A stretch of 11,201 nucleotides of DNA from Deltaproteobacteria bacterium (GCA_031267005.1 JAIRZX010000067.1:1-11201), one strand, 5' to 3'. Positions 1-5,695 are shown, counted from the stretch's first letter. The notes: generated by a model not told the origin, from the letters alone. A program made the numbers and translations.

Positions 1-828
1 CATTACGTCCACCGAAGGCCTTAACGCGGCCGCGGGCTCCGTGCCCGCGTCCGAGTACTGCCATTCGACCTCAACCGACGGAAGCGCGAAGCCGGACTCG
101 TAGCTCCCGGGCTTCAAACCGGCCCCCGAAAGGGACTTTATGCCGGGGGAAAGGACGACCTTGCCCGCGAAGCTCCCCAAAAGCGGCTTGTCCGGCACGA
201 AAGCCAGGGTGAACTGGTTTACCCAGACCACTTTCCCGGGAAGGGGGGGGTCTATGGCCAAGAGGCCCTGGTCCGCCTCGTCGAAAGTCCCGAGCCTCGC
301 CATGGGCTGGTTGAACATGACCGCCGCCTGCGTGAAGCTCCTCACCTGCCCGCCCGGAATGATCTGCAACACCTCCAAAGGCTCGTCGGCTCCGGGCAAC
401 GGGGCGGACTGGGCCGCGGCCGCTCCGAGGTCAGAAGGGGAGCCGGAGGCCGGAGGGGGGGACGGGATAACGGCGCCGCCGCCGTCTCCGTCCGTGCCGC
501 CATGAACCGATCCGGCCGCTGCCCCCTGGGCGGCTCCGGCACCTTCGCCCCTTTCCCCTCCGGCTCCCGACCCCTCCCCTCCGCCGGTTCCCTCTCCGGC
601 CCCCTCCCCGCCTTCGGTTCCGGCGCCGCCCGAAGGGCGGGCGGAAACGTCCCCTCCCCCTCCCTCCGCAGGCCCGTCGCCCCCGTCGGAAGCCCCGGAA
701 CCGCATCCCGCTGCCAACGCCAGGGCAAACAGAAGCGCCGACAGGAAAGCAAGGGCCTTTATTCCGCGGCAAAGGGCAAGGGACGGCGTCACGAGCTTTA
801 CGGGACGATTGGGACAGGCGTTGGGCAT
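1..828 (-). CDS. Alpha-2-macroglobulin family lipoprotein, N-terminal 276 residues (runs off the left edge)
   Basis: Probably a periplasmic, lipid-anchored protease trap of the bacterial A2M family. The reading frame is open from ATG at 828 to base 1. An in-frame TGA lies two codons upstream (832-834), so this ATG is the first possible start, and AGGTGA sits 3 nt before it as ribosome binding site. Residues 1-42 are a lipoprotein signal: basic residues near the N-terminus, a hydrophobic stretch at about 25-40, and lipobox LAAGC with Cys42. Residues 43 to about 145 are an extreme Gly/Glu/Ala/Pro linker. From about 148 a first macroglobulin-like beta domain begins, with family features such as FNQPMARLG and WVNQFTLAFVPDKPL. 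The thioester domain would lie outside the window, so whether this copy keeps it is unknown. It is a paralogue of the gene at 5814-11201, in the same orientation. Family assignment is firm; full length cannot be judged. Confidence 0.85.
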   Translation of the reverse strand, partial: MPNACPNRPVKLVTPSLALCRGIKALAFLSALLFALALAAGCGSGASDGGDGPAEGGGGDVSARPSGGAGTEGGEGAGEGTGGGEGSGAGGERGEGAGAAQGAAAGSVHGGTDGDGGGAVIPSPPPASGSPSDLGAAAAQSAPLPGADEPLEVLQIIPGGQVRSFTQAAVMFNQPMARLGTFDEADQGLLAIDPPLPGKVVWVNQFTLAFVPDKPLLGSFAGKVVLSPGIKSLSGAGLKPGSYESGFALPSVEVEWQYSDAGTEPAAALRPSVDVM

Positions 829-904
829 GAGTCACCTGAAGTGGGCCGGGAGGCGGCATCGCGGTTAGGCGGCGGCAAAGGCGCGCCCGTAACGGAACTG
901 GAGA

Positions 905-920
905 GTCGGGTCTGCCCGAC
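905..920 (-). other. Hairpin in the presumed 5' leader of the A2M lipoprotein gene
   Basis: GTCGGG and CCCGAC form a perfect 6-bp stem around a 4-nt loop, 77-92 nt before the A2M start codon and downstream of the candidate -10 box. No T-tract follows on the minus strand, so it is not a standard terminator. Leader structure is possible but unproven. Confidence 0.35.
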
Positions 921-961
921 AGAAATAATTTTATGCGTTTCGGCAAGCAACATATAAATGG

Positions 962-967
962 ATTATA
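962..967 (-). promoter_or_regulatory. Candidate -10 box for the A2M lipoprotein gene
   Basis: The minus strand reads TATAAT here, in an AT-rich stretch about 135 nt upstream of the ATG at 828. No good -35 hexamer is found 17 nt further upstream (TTTCTA at best). A transcript starting near 955 would have a leader of about 127 nt containing the hairpin at 905-920. The perfect -10 is the only support. Confidence 0.35.
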
Positions 968-1237
968 ACTGAAAATCATAACGATAGAAAGTCATCTTAA
1001 TGGCTCTTCGGGTTTATTCGAGTTTCTTCGATCACATAAATATTAGTTTTTTATGACTGCGTTTACAGGATAATAAAGAAATAAAGCGCTAAAGACAAGA
1101 TAATGCATAAACAATAGTGATTGTCGTCTATATTACATGATATAAATCCATACCCGAATTGCGAAGTATTTATACGCATATCGAGAACATGAATAATTCA
1201 TAAAATTCACTGGAGATTGATAAGCAATACAACATAT

Positions 1238-1258
1238 GGCATGTCAAATCTACATGCC
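1238..1258. repeat. Short perfect inverted repeat (hairpin)
   Basis: GGCATGT and ACATGCC form a perfect 7-bp stem around the 7-nt loop CAAATCT, in AT-rich intergenic DNA. It could be an operator or an RNA hairpin. It is not next to a start codon or a T-tract. Confidence 0.4.
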
Positions 1259-1440
1259 CTGGAAAAGCTATTTCAGAAACAAATAATAAAGACCCGGCTT
1301 CATCACTGCCAACTTTAAGAATTCGTTCACGATGAGGCTGGCCGTCCCCTCCCGCCTCGCTCAGCCTCCCCCCTTCGCGCCCCCGACCAGGCCAGACCGG
1401 CAGGAACCCCGACTTAGGCTGGAAGGCATCCACACCGGCC

Positions 1441-1484
1441 TCCCGGCAAACAAATCCCGCAAACAAATCCCGGCAAACAAATCC
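1441..1484. repeat. Three tandem copies of a 14-bp unit
   Basis: TCCCGGCAAACAAA occurs at 1441-1454 and 1468-1481, with a copy lacking one G (13 bp) at 1455-1467 and a trailing TCC. There are no spacers and only three units, so this is a microsatellite-type repeat, not CRISPR. The copy number may vary between strains. Confidence 0.8.
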
Positions 1485-1707
1485 TTCGGGGCCTAGATCG
1501 TATCTGGCTGTCCCCCAGCAACACTCATTTGGGTCCCGTACCTTCACCCCGGCCTCCCGCCAGCAGTTCAGCAGTTCCCTTTCGGCTCGCTTCACGCCTC
1601 AGTCGGCGTTACGGACTGCTGTTTCCTGGCACATTGACTCTCCCTCCCATGAACATAAATTGAGAAGAAGCATTCTGAGAAAATGGGAACTGAAAGCGAA
1701 GCGCTGA

Positions 1708-1747
1708 AAAATTCACTGAAAAGCATGCTCCTGGAATAGTGAATTTT
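1708..1747. repeat. Perfect 10-bp inverted repeat with 20-nt loop
   Basis: AAAATTCACT (1708-1717) and AGTGAATTTT (1738-1747) are exact reverse complements. The loop contains the palindrome GCATGC. The right arm ends in four Ts when read on the plus strand, but the AT-rich stem makes a strong intrinsic terminator unlikely. It could be a protein-binding site or part of a small RNA. No gene is adjacent. Confidence 0.5.
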
Positions 1748-1824
1748 GAAGAACTCTTGAGTTTAATACTTATAGCCTTACAGCAAAGTTAGTTGATGGA
1801 GAGAGAGTGCAAGGCAACTAGCTA

Positions 1825-1888
1825 TCGCATGGCAGGAGGGGGGGAGGGAGGGGAGGCTCTTTTCGGTCACCCCCCACCTGCTATGCGA
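1825..1888. repeat. Large imperfect hairpin with an embedded G-quadruplex motif
   Basis: TCGCATGGCAGGAGGGGGG (1825-1843) pairs with CCCCCCACCTGCTATGCGA (1870-1888) at 17 of 19 positions. The loop and left arm contain GGGGGGGAGGGAGGGG (1838-1853), which meets the usual four-G-tract rule for a quadruplex on the plus strand. The stem and the quadruplex share G residues and cannot form at the same time. The hairpin ends 7 bp before the left arm of the 1896-2147 inverted-repeat segment. Confidence 0.6.
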
Positions 1889-1895
1889 GAAATAA

Positions 1896-2147
1896 GTATC
1901 CGTTCACGGGCAGTGCAAGCTGGTCACCTTTGTGCGTGCTTGCCAAATTTTTAATGGGTACGGCCTGGTTGCTGGACGGGGACAGATGCGTCAGAGGGTC
2001 AGCAAGCTTGATTTGAGAGTTGCAGTCTTGGTTCAGGCGCGTCGGGCGCGTTTCAAAGCGGGCTCGGTCTGCCTCCAGGGGGGGTGTGCAGGGGTGAAGA
2101 CGGGCCGGGTGCCTGGAAGGGAAGGCCTATCCCCCGTGAACGGATAC
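1896..2147. mobile_element. MITE-like segment bounded by perfect 15-bp inverted repeats
   Basis: GTATCCGTTCACGGG (1896-1910) and CCCGTGAACGGATAC (2133-2147) are exact reverse complements, enclosing 222 bp with no recognisable gene. Total length (252 bp), perfect ends and intergenic position fit a non-autonomous transposable element or an insertion-sequence remnant. Against this, I see no clear target-site duplication: the left flank is AGAAATAA and the right flank CAAAATTA. I cannot name the parent family with confidence. A chance 15-bp inverted match at this distance is unlikely, so the pairing is real, but the mobile interpretation is inferred. Confidence 0.45.
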
Positions 2148-2160
2148 CAAAATTATGTAT

Positions 2161-2204
2161 AATCTCTTGCCTTCTTTAATTCTGTAAAATCTCTTGACTT
2201 CTTT
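2161..2204. promoter_or_regulatory. Direct repeat upstream of the Fic-like operon
   Basis: AATCTCTTGCCTTCTTT (2161-2177) and AATCTCTTGACTTCTTT (2188-2204) match at 16 of 17 bases with a 27-bp period. The second copy contains TTGACT, which resembles a -35 hexamer, but no good -10 lies at standard spacing. The position 80-125 bp before the first Fic-like start suggests a regulator-binding site or a small local duplication. Confidence 0.4.
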
Positions 2205-2227
2205 GGTGGATAATTGGTAACCTGTAT

Positions 2228-2242
2228 CAGTTAAGTTAACTG
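2228..2242. promoter_or_regulatory. Perfect 15-bp palindrome, candidate operator of the Fic-like operon
   Basis: CAGTTAA, a central G, then TTAACTG form a perfect 7-bp dyad 43 bp before the first Fic-like ATG. TATATT at 2251-2256 could be the -10 box, which would place the palindrome over the -35 region, where a repressor would act. The -35 match itself is poor. No regulator gene is in the window; autoregulation by one of the encoded proteins is possible but only a guess. Confidence 0.45.
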
Positions 2243-2284
2243 AAATGAGATATATTGAATTGCCGAATATTAAGGAAAGGGAAA

Positions 2285-2986
2285 ATGATGGTAGATTTAG
2301 AGGATAAATTTCATTTAACGCGCATTGAAAGCTTAAATCTCGCGAAAGCCATGTGGGACAGGACAGTTCATTTTGGGATGATAATGGAAAACCGCAACGT
2401 GACCTTCCCTGATACGCAAAGCATCCTTAGAGGCATAAATACCCCTGATGCTACAGAAAAAGATGTGCAATCGATTCTTAATATGCGTGATGCCTGGAAA
2501 ATAGTGGTGAAAAAAATTAGTAAGAAAATCGATTTAAGATACATCTGCGGGATAAATCGCGTAGTTGCGTATAACGAATCTTCGGCATGGGGGGTATTGC
2601 GCGACGGTGGCGTAAAAATATCAGGTTGCGTTTACAGGCCGGCGATTCCGGAAAAGGGAAACGTCATCCGCGAGCTGGACGAGCTGTTTGCCATTACCGA
2701 AAGCGATACTCAAAAAGCATTACGGCTTTTTCTCTGGACCGCTAGAAGCCAATTGTTCTTCGACGGCAACAAGAGGACCGCGATGATTATAGCCAATAAG
2801 CATCTGCTTCATTATGGCCGCGGAATGTTCTTTCTCGAAGGTCAATCTCGGAAAAATTTTGTATCGGTGTTGATCGAATTTTATGAAACTAATAATTACC
2901 GACCCGCACTTGATTACTTGTACCAAAACGGCATCGTCGGCAAAATTTCCATGTCCGATGAGCCTGACTCAAAGCCGAGGCCATAA
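2285..2986 (+). CDS. Fic/Doc-fold protein with His-to-Gln change in the Fic motif (233 aa)
   Basis: A Fic-family protein. Active members usually transfer AMP or phosphate to target proteins through a conserved HxFx(D/E)GN(G/K)R motif. Here the motif reads QLFFDGNKRT (residues 156-165): the phosphate-binding DGNKR loop is intact but Gln156 stands where the catalytic His belongs. GCVYRPAIP (114-122) fits the substrate-clamping flap, and a helix ending MEN (34-36) resembles the N-terminal inhibitory helix with its Glu. I recall DGNKR proteins with Gln at this place as a recurrent subfamily, so this may be an old loss or changed chemistry rather than recent decay. ATG 2285 is chosen over an upstream TTG at 2255 because AAGGAAAGGG (2272-2281) lies directly before it; ATG 2288 is equally possible. 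GC is clearly lower than in the A2M genes. A paralogue follows after 49 nt. Confidence 0.8.
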   Translation: MMVDLEDKFHLTRIESLNLAKAMWDRTVHFGMIMENRNVTFPDTQSILRGINTPDATEKDVQSILNMRDAWKIVVKKISKKIDLRYICGINRVVAYNESSAWGVLRDGGVKISGCVYRPAIPEKGNVIRELDELFAITESDTQKALRLFLWTARSQLFFDGNKRTAMIIANKHLLHYGRGMFFLEGQSRKNFVSVLIEFYETNNYRPALDYLYQNGIVGKISMSDEPDSKPRP

Positions 2987-3035
2987 ACAGCCAAAAGATG
3001 GAGATATTCTCCTACCGAGCGTAAAAGGAATTTTC

Positions 3036-3698
3036 ATGCAAGATCTCTTTATGATGAATCGAAGAGAAAACGTTGCGGTGGCTAAAAAAATTAAGAGCGA
3101 GATGGTATACAGCGCTGCAATTATGGATTGTCCTGATCTGCAGTATTTTGACGTCCAAACTATGCTGTACGGTTTAAACGTCGACAATGTTTCAGTAAAA
3201 AACATGGTAGCGGTTCTAGATGCGCATCACGGGTGGCGGAAGATGCTCGGATTGCTTGACAGGCAGACTGACCTGGGCTGCATAAACGATATTAATGTGG
3301 CTTCCGTTCATTACCTGTCAGGCGGTTTCGGTTCCCCGTGGGAAGAAATACCGTTTGTTGACGAAAGGAAGATCGGGCTTGACGTATCAGCTAAAGAGGC
3401 GGCGGCCATTTTGAGCAAGGGCGCATGCGAGACCGAGAAGGCGTTGAGCATCTTCCTATGGTGTTGCCGCAGAAGGCCGTTTGCCTTGGGGAACAGGCTT
3501 ACGGGCTATCTTGCCGCGAACCGCCACCTGATAGCCTCGGGGCGAGGAGTGCTGGTTGTAGTTGAGCGCGTAATGCCGGAATTTCGGAAATTACTGGTCC
3601 GTTTCGAGCGTGACGGCATCGCCGGGAAACTGCTAGACTTCATGCTTGAAGAATGTATTTCAGGCATCGTTTACGGAGAGCCCGGCACTTTCGTCTGA
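3036..3698 (+). CDS. Divergent Fic-fold paralogue with degenerate active site (220 aa)
   Basis: It is collinear with the preceding gene along its length: compare FDVQTMLYG with FPDTQSILRG, IFLWCCRRRPF with LFLWTARSQLF, and AANRHLIASGRGVL with IANKHLLHYGRGMF. The motif position reads RPFALGNRLT (147-156). The catalytic His is Arg, the acidic residue is Leu, and the Arg of DGNKR is Leu, so neither canonical catalysis nor normal nucleotide phosphate binding is expected. The inhibitory-helix Glu is replaced by Asp31. ATG 3036 is preferred over an upstream start at 2883, which would overlap the first gene by about 100 bp; AAGGA at 3025-3029 sits 6 nt before it, and it gives a length matching the paralogue. 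It is likely co-transcribed with the first gene. It may be a regulatory partner or inhibitor of the first protein (inferred), or a decaying duplicate, although the frame is intact. Confidence 0.72.
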   Translation: MQDLFMMNRRENVAVAKKIKSEMVYSAAIMDCPDLQYFDVQTMLYGLNVDNVSVKNMVAVLDAHHGWRKMLGLLDRQTDLGCINDINVASVHYLSGGFGSPWEEIPFVDERKIGLDVSAKEAAAILSKGACETEKALSIFLWCCRRRPFALGNRLTGYLAANRHLIASGRGVLVVVERVMPEFRKLLVRFERDGIAGKLLDFMLEECISGIVYGEPGTFV

Positions 3699-3743
3699 AG
3701 TTACGGATGCCATTCGGAATAAGTTACGGATGCCATTCGGAAT
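3698..3743 (+). repeat. Perfect 23-bp tandem duplication at the end of the second Fic-like gene
   Basis: A 23-bp unit starting AAGTTACGGATGC and ending CATTCGGAAT occupies 3698-3720 and again 3721-3743 without a mismatch, and AAG follows as the start of a third unit. The first base of unit one is the last base of the TGA stop codon. The identity indicates a recent duplication. It adds no residues to the protein. Confidence 0.85.
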
Positions 3744-3795
3744 AAGGATTGTCTGGCAAGCAACAAATCTAGGCATAGCGAGTTGGAGGCAGGAG

Positions 3796-3810
3796 TCCCG
3801 GACGCCGGGA
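3796..3810 (+). other. GC-rich hairpin downstream of the Fic-like operon
   Basis: TCCCGG, loop ACG, then CCGGGA form a perfect 6-bp stem about 100 bp after the second Fic-like stop. The following bases (GCCAAATTT) are not a convincing U-tract, so it is at best a weak terminator. Confidence 0.3.
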
Positions 3811-3816
3811 GCCAAA

Positions 3817-4192
3817 TTTCAGCCGCGAAGGAGCGGCCGTGCCCGGCCGCGGGGCAACTGGTATGTTGAAAGGGTCCCGGACGCTTCCGGAGGCGGCGCC
3901 GGGAGGCCTGGACGCAGCATGCGGGAAGGCCGGCCCTGAGGGCGGGTGCGGCGGGCGCCGTCAGCTTCGCCCGCTGGCCCCCCGTGTTTCAGACATGAAG
4001 GAGGGGCCGTCACGGGCCGCGGGGGAGCTGGTATGTTACAAGGGTCCCGGACGCTGCCGGAGGCGGCACCGGGAGGCCTGGACGCAACATGCGGAGGGTC
4101 TGCCCTGCGGGCGGGCGCGGCGGGCGCCGTCAGCTTCGCCCGCTGGCCCCCGCGTTTCAGACATGAAGGAGGGGCCGTCACGGGCCGCGGGG
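3817..4192. repeat. About 2.25 tandem copies of a 168-170-bp GC-rich repeat
   Basis: Copy one spans about 3817-3986, copy two 3987-4154, and a partial third 4155 to about 4192. All start with TTTCAG. Copies one and two share, in order, GGTATGTT, AGGGTCCCGGACGCT, GGGAGGCCTGGACGCA and CCGTCAGCTTCGCCCGCTGG. Copies two and three share CATGAAGGAGGGGCCGTCAC and GGGCCGCGGGG. The first copy is the most diverged at its left end. The lengths are not multiples of three and the frames are not conserved, so it is non-coding. Internal inverted segments (GCGGGCG/CGCCCGC) make each unit able to fold. It may be a dispersed genomic repeat present in tandem here. Confidence 0.85.
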
Positions 4193-4203
4193 CGCCTTAA
4201 TGG

Positions 4204-4217
4204 TTGCGAATTCGCAA
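4204..4217. repeat. Perfect 14-bp palindrome
   Basis: TTGCGAATTCGCAA is fully self-complementary and is followed by more As on the plus strand. It lies between the 168-bp repeats and the A2M relic. It could be a protein-binding dyad; no gene start is near enough to assign it. Confidence 0.35.
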
Positions 4218-4419
4218 AAATGCCTTGCATTCTAAGTGCCCATGGAGAGTTCAAACGGTAAGCCGCAAGTGAATTTTTGGCGCCGCTTCCCGTGTAAATA
4301 GTTTTGGCCGTGGCCCAAACAAACTTGCCGAGGCAGGCCGACGCAATGAAACAGCGCGGAATCTCGAGAGCCTCAGACACGGCGACTGGCAGGCCGAGGC
4401 CGGGATCACAGACCTGAAT

Positions 4420-4690
4420 GCCCCCGCAAAGCGCAAAGTCCAGAACCGAGCCGCCGTCCTAGCCGCAGAGCGCGCCCGGGCCCCCCTCCGCAGCCTGCCG
4501 GAATCCTGCGGAGCGCCTGAGTCCGGGCGCCCAGAACCCGGGGAAGTTGCGTCAGCGAGTTCACGGGGCAGGCAACTTGGCGGATCGTTTACGGGCGAGT
4601 TCGGGACAAAGAAGCCATCCGCCCTGGCTTCCGGAAAGAAATCGGACGGTTCAGTCCGTCCGTAAGCGACGGCGAAACGACAGCTGTTTT
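4420..4690 (-). pseudogene. Relic of an alpha-2-macroglobulin thioester-domain segment
   Basis: The minus strand encodes EARADGFFVPNSPVNDPPS and continues LPRELADATSP; the intact A2M to the right has EARADGFEVPNSLVSDSAG then LRDELANAAPP at its thioester-domain helices. At DNA level 4547-4646 aligns without gaps to 7151-7250, with about 69 of 100 bases identical by hand count, including GAGTTCGGGA. Further downstream A-L-C-G is recognisable at 4462-4473 in a different frame and is followed at once by TAG, where the intact gene has TCG (Ser). A frameshift and a nonsense change therefore separate pieces of one former gene. Upstream similarity (around Y-P-A-E-N versus W-P-G-A-D) fades by about 4690. 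The ends are approximate. The fragment corresponds to about residues 1215-1330 of the right-hand gene. Confidence 0.75.
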
Positions 4691-4866
4691 CCGCCGGATA
4701 GCCTCTTCTGCCCTTCGGGAGTTTGGTCTCCCCCTTCCGCGGCCGGATGTCCCCGCAGTCCAAGGCGACTGCCGAAGCCCCGGCGGCACCCGCCTTGCCA
4801 GCGGACAGCCCCGCCCTGCCAGTCGGCGAGCCCGGCCGCCATGGCCCGGGACCCCGCCTTTCAGCT

Positions 4867-5076
4867 TCACTCGAGCGATATCCCGTTGTCCGAAAGAATT
4901 ATAGCCATTTCCTCCTTGTTGACGTAGTGGACCTTGCCGTCCTTCCATGAGACCATGGGGTTACCCAGCAGGTAGTGGCGCTTCATGGCTTTCAGGGTAG
5001 CCCGTTTTATAAGGCTCAACATCAGTTCGCCATCTGGGATGAGGGATATATCCCCGATTACCGTGTCAGGGAGCAT
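4867..5076 (-). CDS. Small protein of a zeta-toxin-like pair (69 aa)
   Basis: The ATG at 5076 lies inside the end of the zeta-like gene (11-nt overlap), and no strong ribosome binding site precedes it, so translation is probably coupled to the kinase gene. The first two thirds look helical. The segment ALKAMKRHYLLGNPMVSWKD, followed by GKV, contains a basic GNP(x)4WKDGKV signature. I recall this signature in short uncharacterised proteins encoded beside zeta-type P-loop kinases, which suggests an antitoxin or regulatory partner. There is no signal peptide, membrane segment or cysteine. It is not recognisably the epsilon antitoxin. Function is inferred from position. Confidence 0.72.
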   Translation of the reverse strand: MLPDTVIGDISLIPDGELMLSLIKRATLKAMKRHYLLGNPMVSWKDGKVHYVNKEEMAIILSDNGISLE

Positions 5077-5659
5077 CTTTAAATACTTTCTTTAATTTTT
5101 CGTAAAGAGCATCGTTAACAATAATGAGGGGCCTTCTTTTCCCGCCGGTGGCAATGATTTTGGGGGACGCCGCGCCGGAGTTGTCGAACAGGAACCATGA
5201 AGATACTATAGGCGCGTACAACTGGAAAAAGTTTTTCAGCCCTGCGGCAAAACGCCTTTCTATAACGCTTTCAGGAACGTCATGGCCGCCGTCCTTGACC
5301 CTTGCCTTGACTCTGGAAATTGCGGCGGCAACATCCGGTAAAGCGAAGAAAAGCACATGGGTATAATAACCGTACGAATTCCACCGGTTGATGAATGGAA
5401 CGTAACAACGGGCCGCCAAGGTGGACTCGAACCCGAAACTCACTTTCTTCTCTGCGAGGGCGTTTATCCGCCGCAGCATTATGCGGCCGGCTTCTATGGC
5501 AGCCGTTTCGGGACGGAAAGAAGATACGCCGTTTGCAATAGTGTCGGCGTTTACGTATTCCTGGATGCCGAAAAGGCCGGGCAGGAAATCGCCGGCAATC
5601 GTAGATTTCCCGGCCCCGTTCGGCCCGGCTACGATTAACGCGTGAATCCTGTTACGCAT
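5066..5659 (-). CDS. Zeta-toxin-like P-loop kinase (197 aa)
   Basis: A P-loop NTPase of the zeta toxin / AAA_33 type. Classical zeta toxins phosphorylate UDP-N-acetylglucosamine and so block cell-wall synthesis; many relatives have no known substrate. Walker A is GPNGAGKST (residues 12-20). NADT (37-40) offers the Asp39 expected near the nucleotide-sugar site, and FGFEST (75-80) is the conserved strand-turn with Glu78. ARVKDGGHDVPESVIERRF (119-137) is an arginine-rich lid typical of this group. The start is supported by AAGGAG at 5666-5671, 6 nt before the ATG. It is shorter than the Gram-positive zeta (about 280 aa) but normal for the short chromosomal group. The 69-aa gene overlaps its end, so the order is toxin first, partner second. 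Composition is lower in GC than in the A2M gene 154 bp upstream. Confidence 0.85.
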   Translation of the reverse strand: MRNRIHALIVAGPNGAGKSTIAGDFLPGLFGIQEYVNADTIANGVSSFRPETAAIEAGRIMLRRINALAEKKVSFGFESTLAARCYVPFINRWNSYGYYTHVLFFALPDVAAAISRVKARVKDGGHDVPESVIERRFAAGLKNFFQLYAPIVSSWFLFDNSGAASPKIIATGGKRRPLIIVNDALYEKLKKVFKDAP

Positions 5660-5695
5660 CGGCGTCTCCTTAGCCGGACGGTCCGTTTGCCGCCA

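Larger units (their letters stand above)
829..2284. other. Long gene-poor intergenic region between divergent A2M and Fic-like genes
   Basis: I find no convincing protein gene here. About 940-1320 is AT-rich, and about 1320-1600 is GC-rich with low-complexity C-runs. About 1600-1820 is mixed, 1825-2150 is occupied by a hairpin and an inverted-repeat-bounded segment, and 2150-2284 is AT-rich and probably holds the Fic operon control region. Open frames at 1170-1595 (minus) and 1932-2162 (plus) lack family features and cut across repeats, so I do not call them. The separate repeats and hairpins are listed individually. Confidence 0.6.

Noticed and set aside
502..957. Antisense frames over the A2M lipoprotein start (151 aa plus strand; 136 and 182 aa minus strand)
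   Set aside because: The signal peptide, lipobox and macroglobulin domain identify a single real frame from 828. The others are byproducts of the Gly-rich linker.
1441..1484. CRISPR-like array
   Set aside because: The three units are contiguous, only 13-14 bp, without spacers, and no cas genes are present.
1170..1595. 141-aa minus-strand open frame in the intergenic region
   Set aside because: It runs through the 14-bp tandem repeat and AT-rich DNA, shows no family motif, and its composition changes midway. It lacks a convincing ribosome binding site.
1932..2162. 76-aa plus-strand open frame within the inverted-repeat segment
   Set aside because: It crosses the right inverted repeat, has no recognisable motif, and is short. 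No support beyond being open.
3839..4261. Open frames on both strands across the 168-bp repeats (up to 140 aa)
   Set aside because: Repeat lengths of 170 and 168 shift the frame between copies and the peptides are low-complexity. The repeats explain them.
4251..4763. 170-aa minus-strand open frame as a real gene
   Set aside because: Only its EARADGF segment matches A2M. The adjacent homologous block (A-L-C-G) is in another frame with a stop, so it is a chance-open part of a pseudogene.
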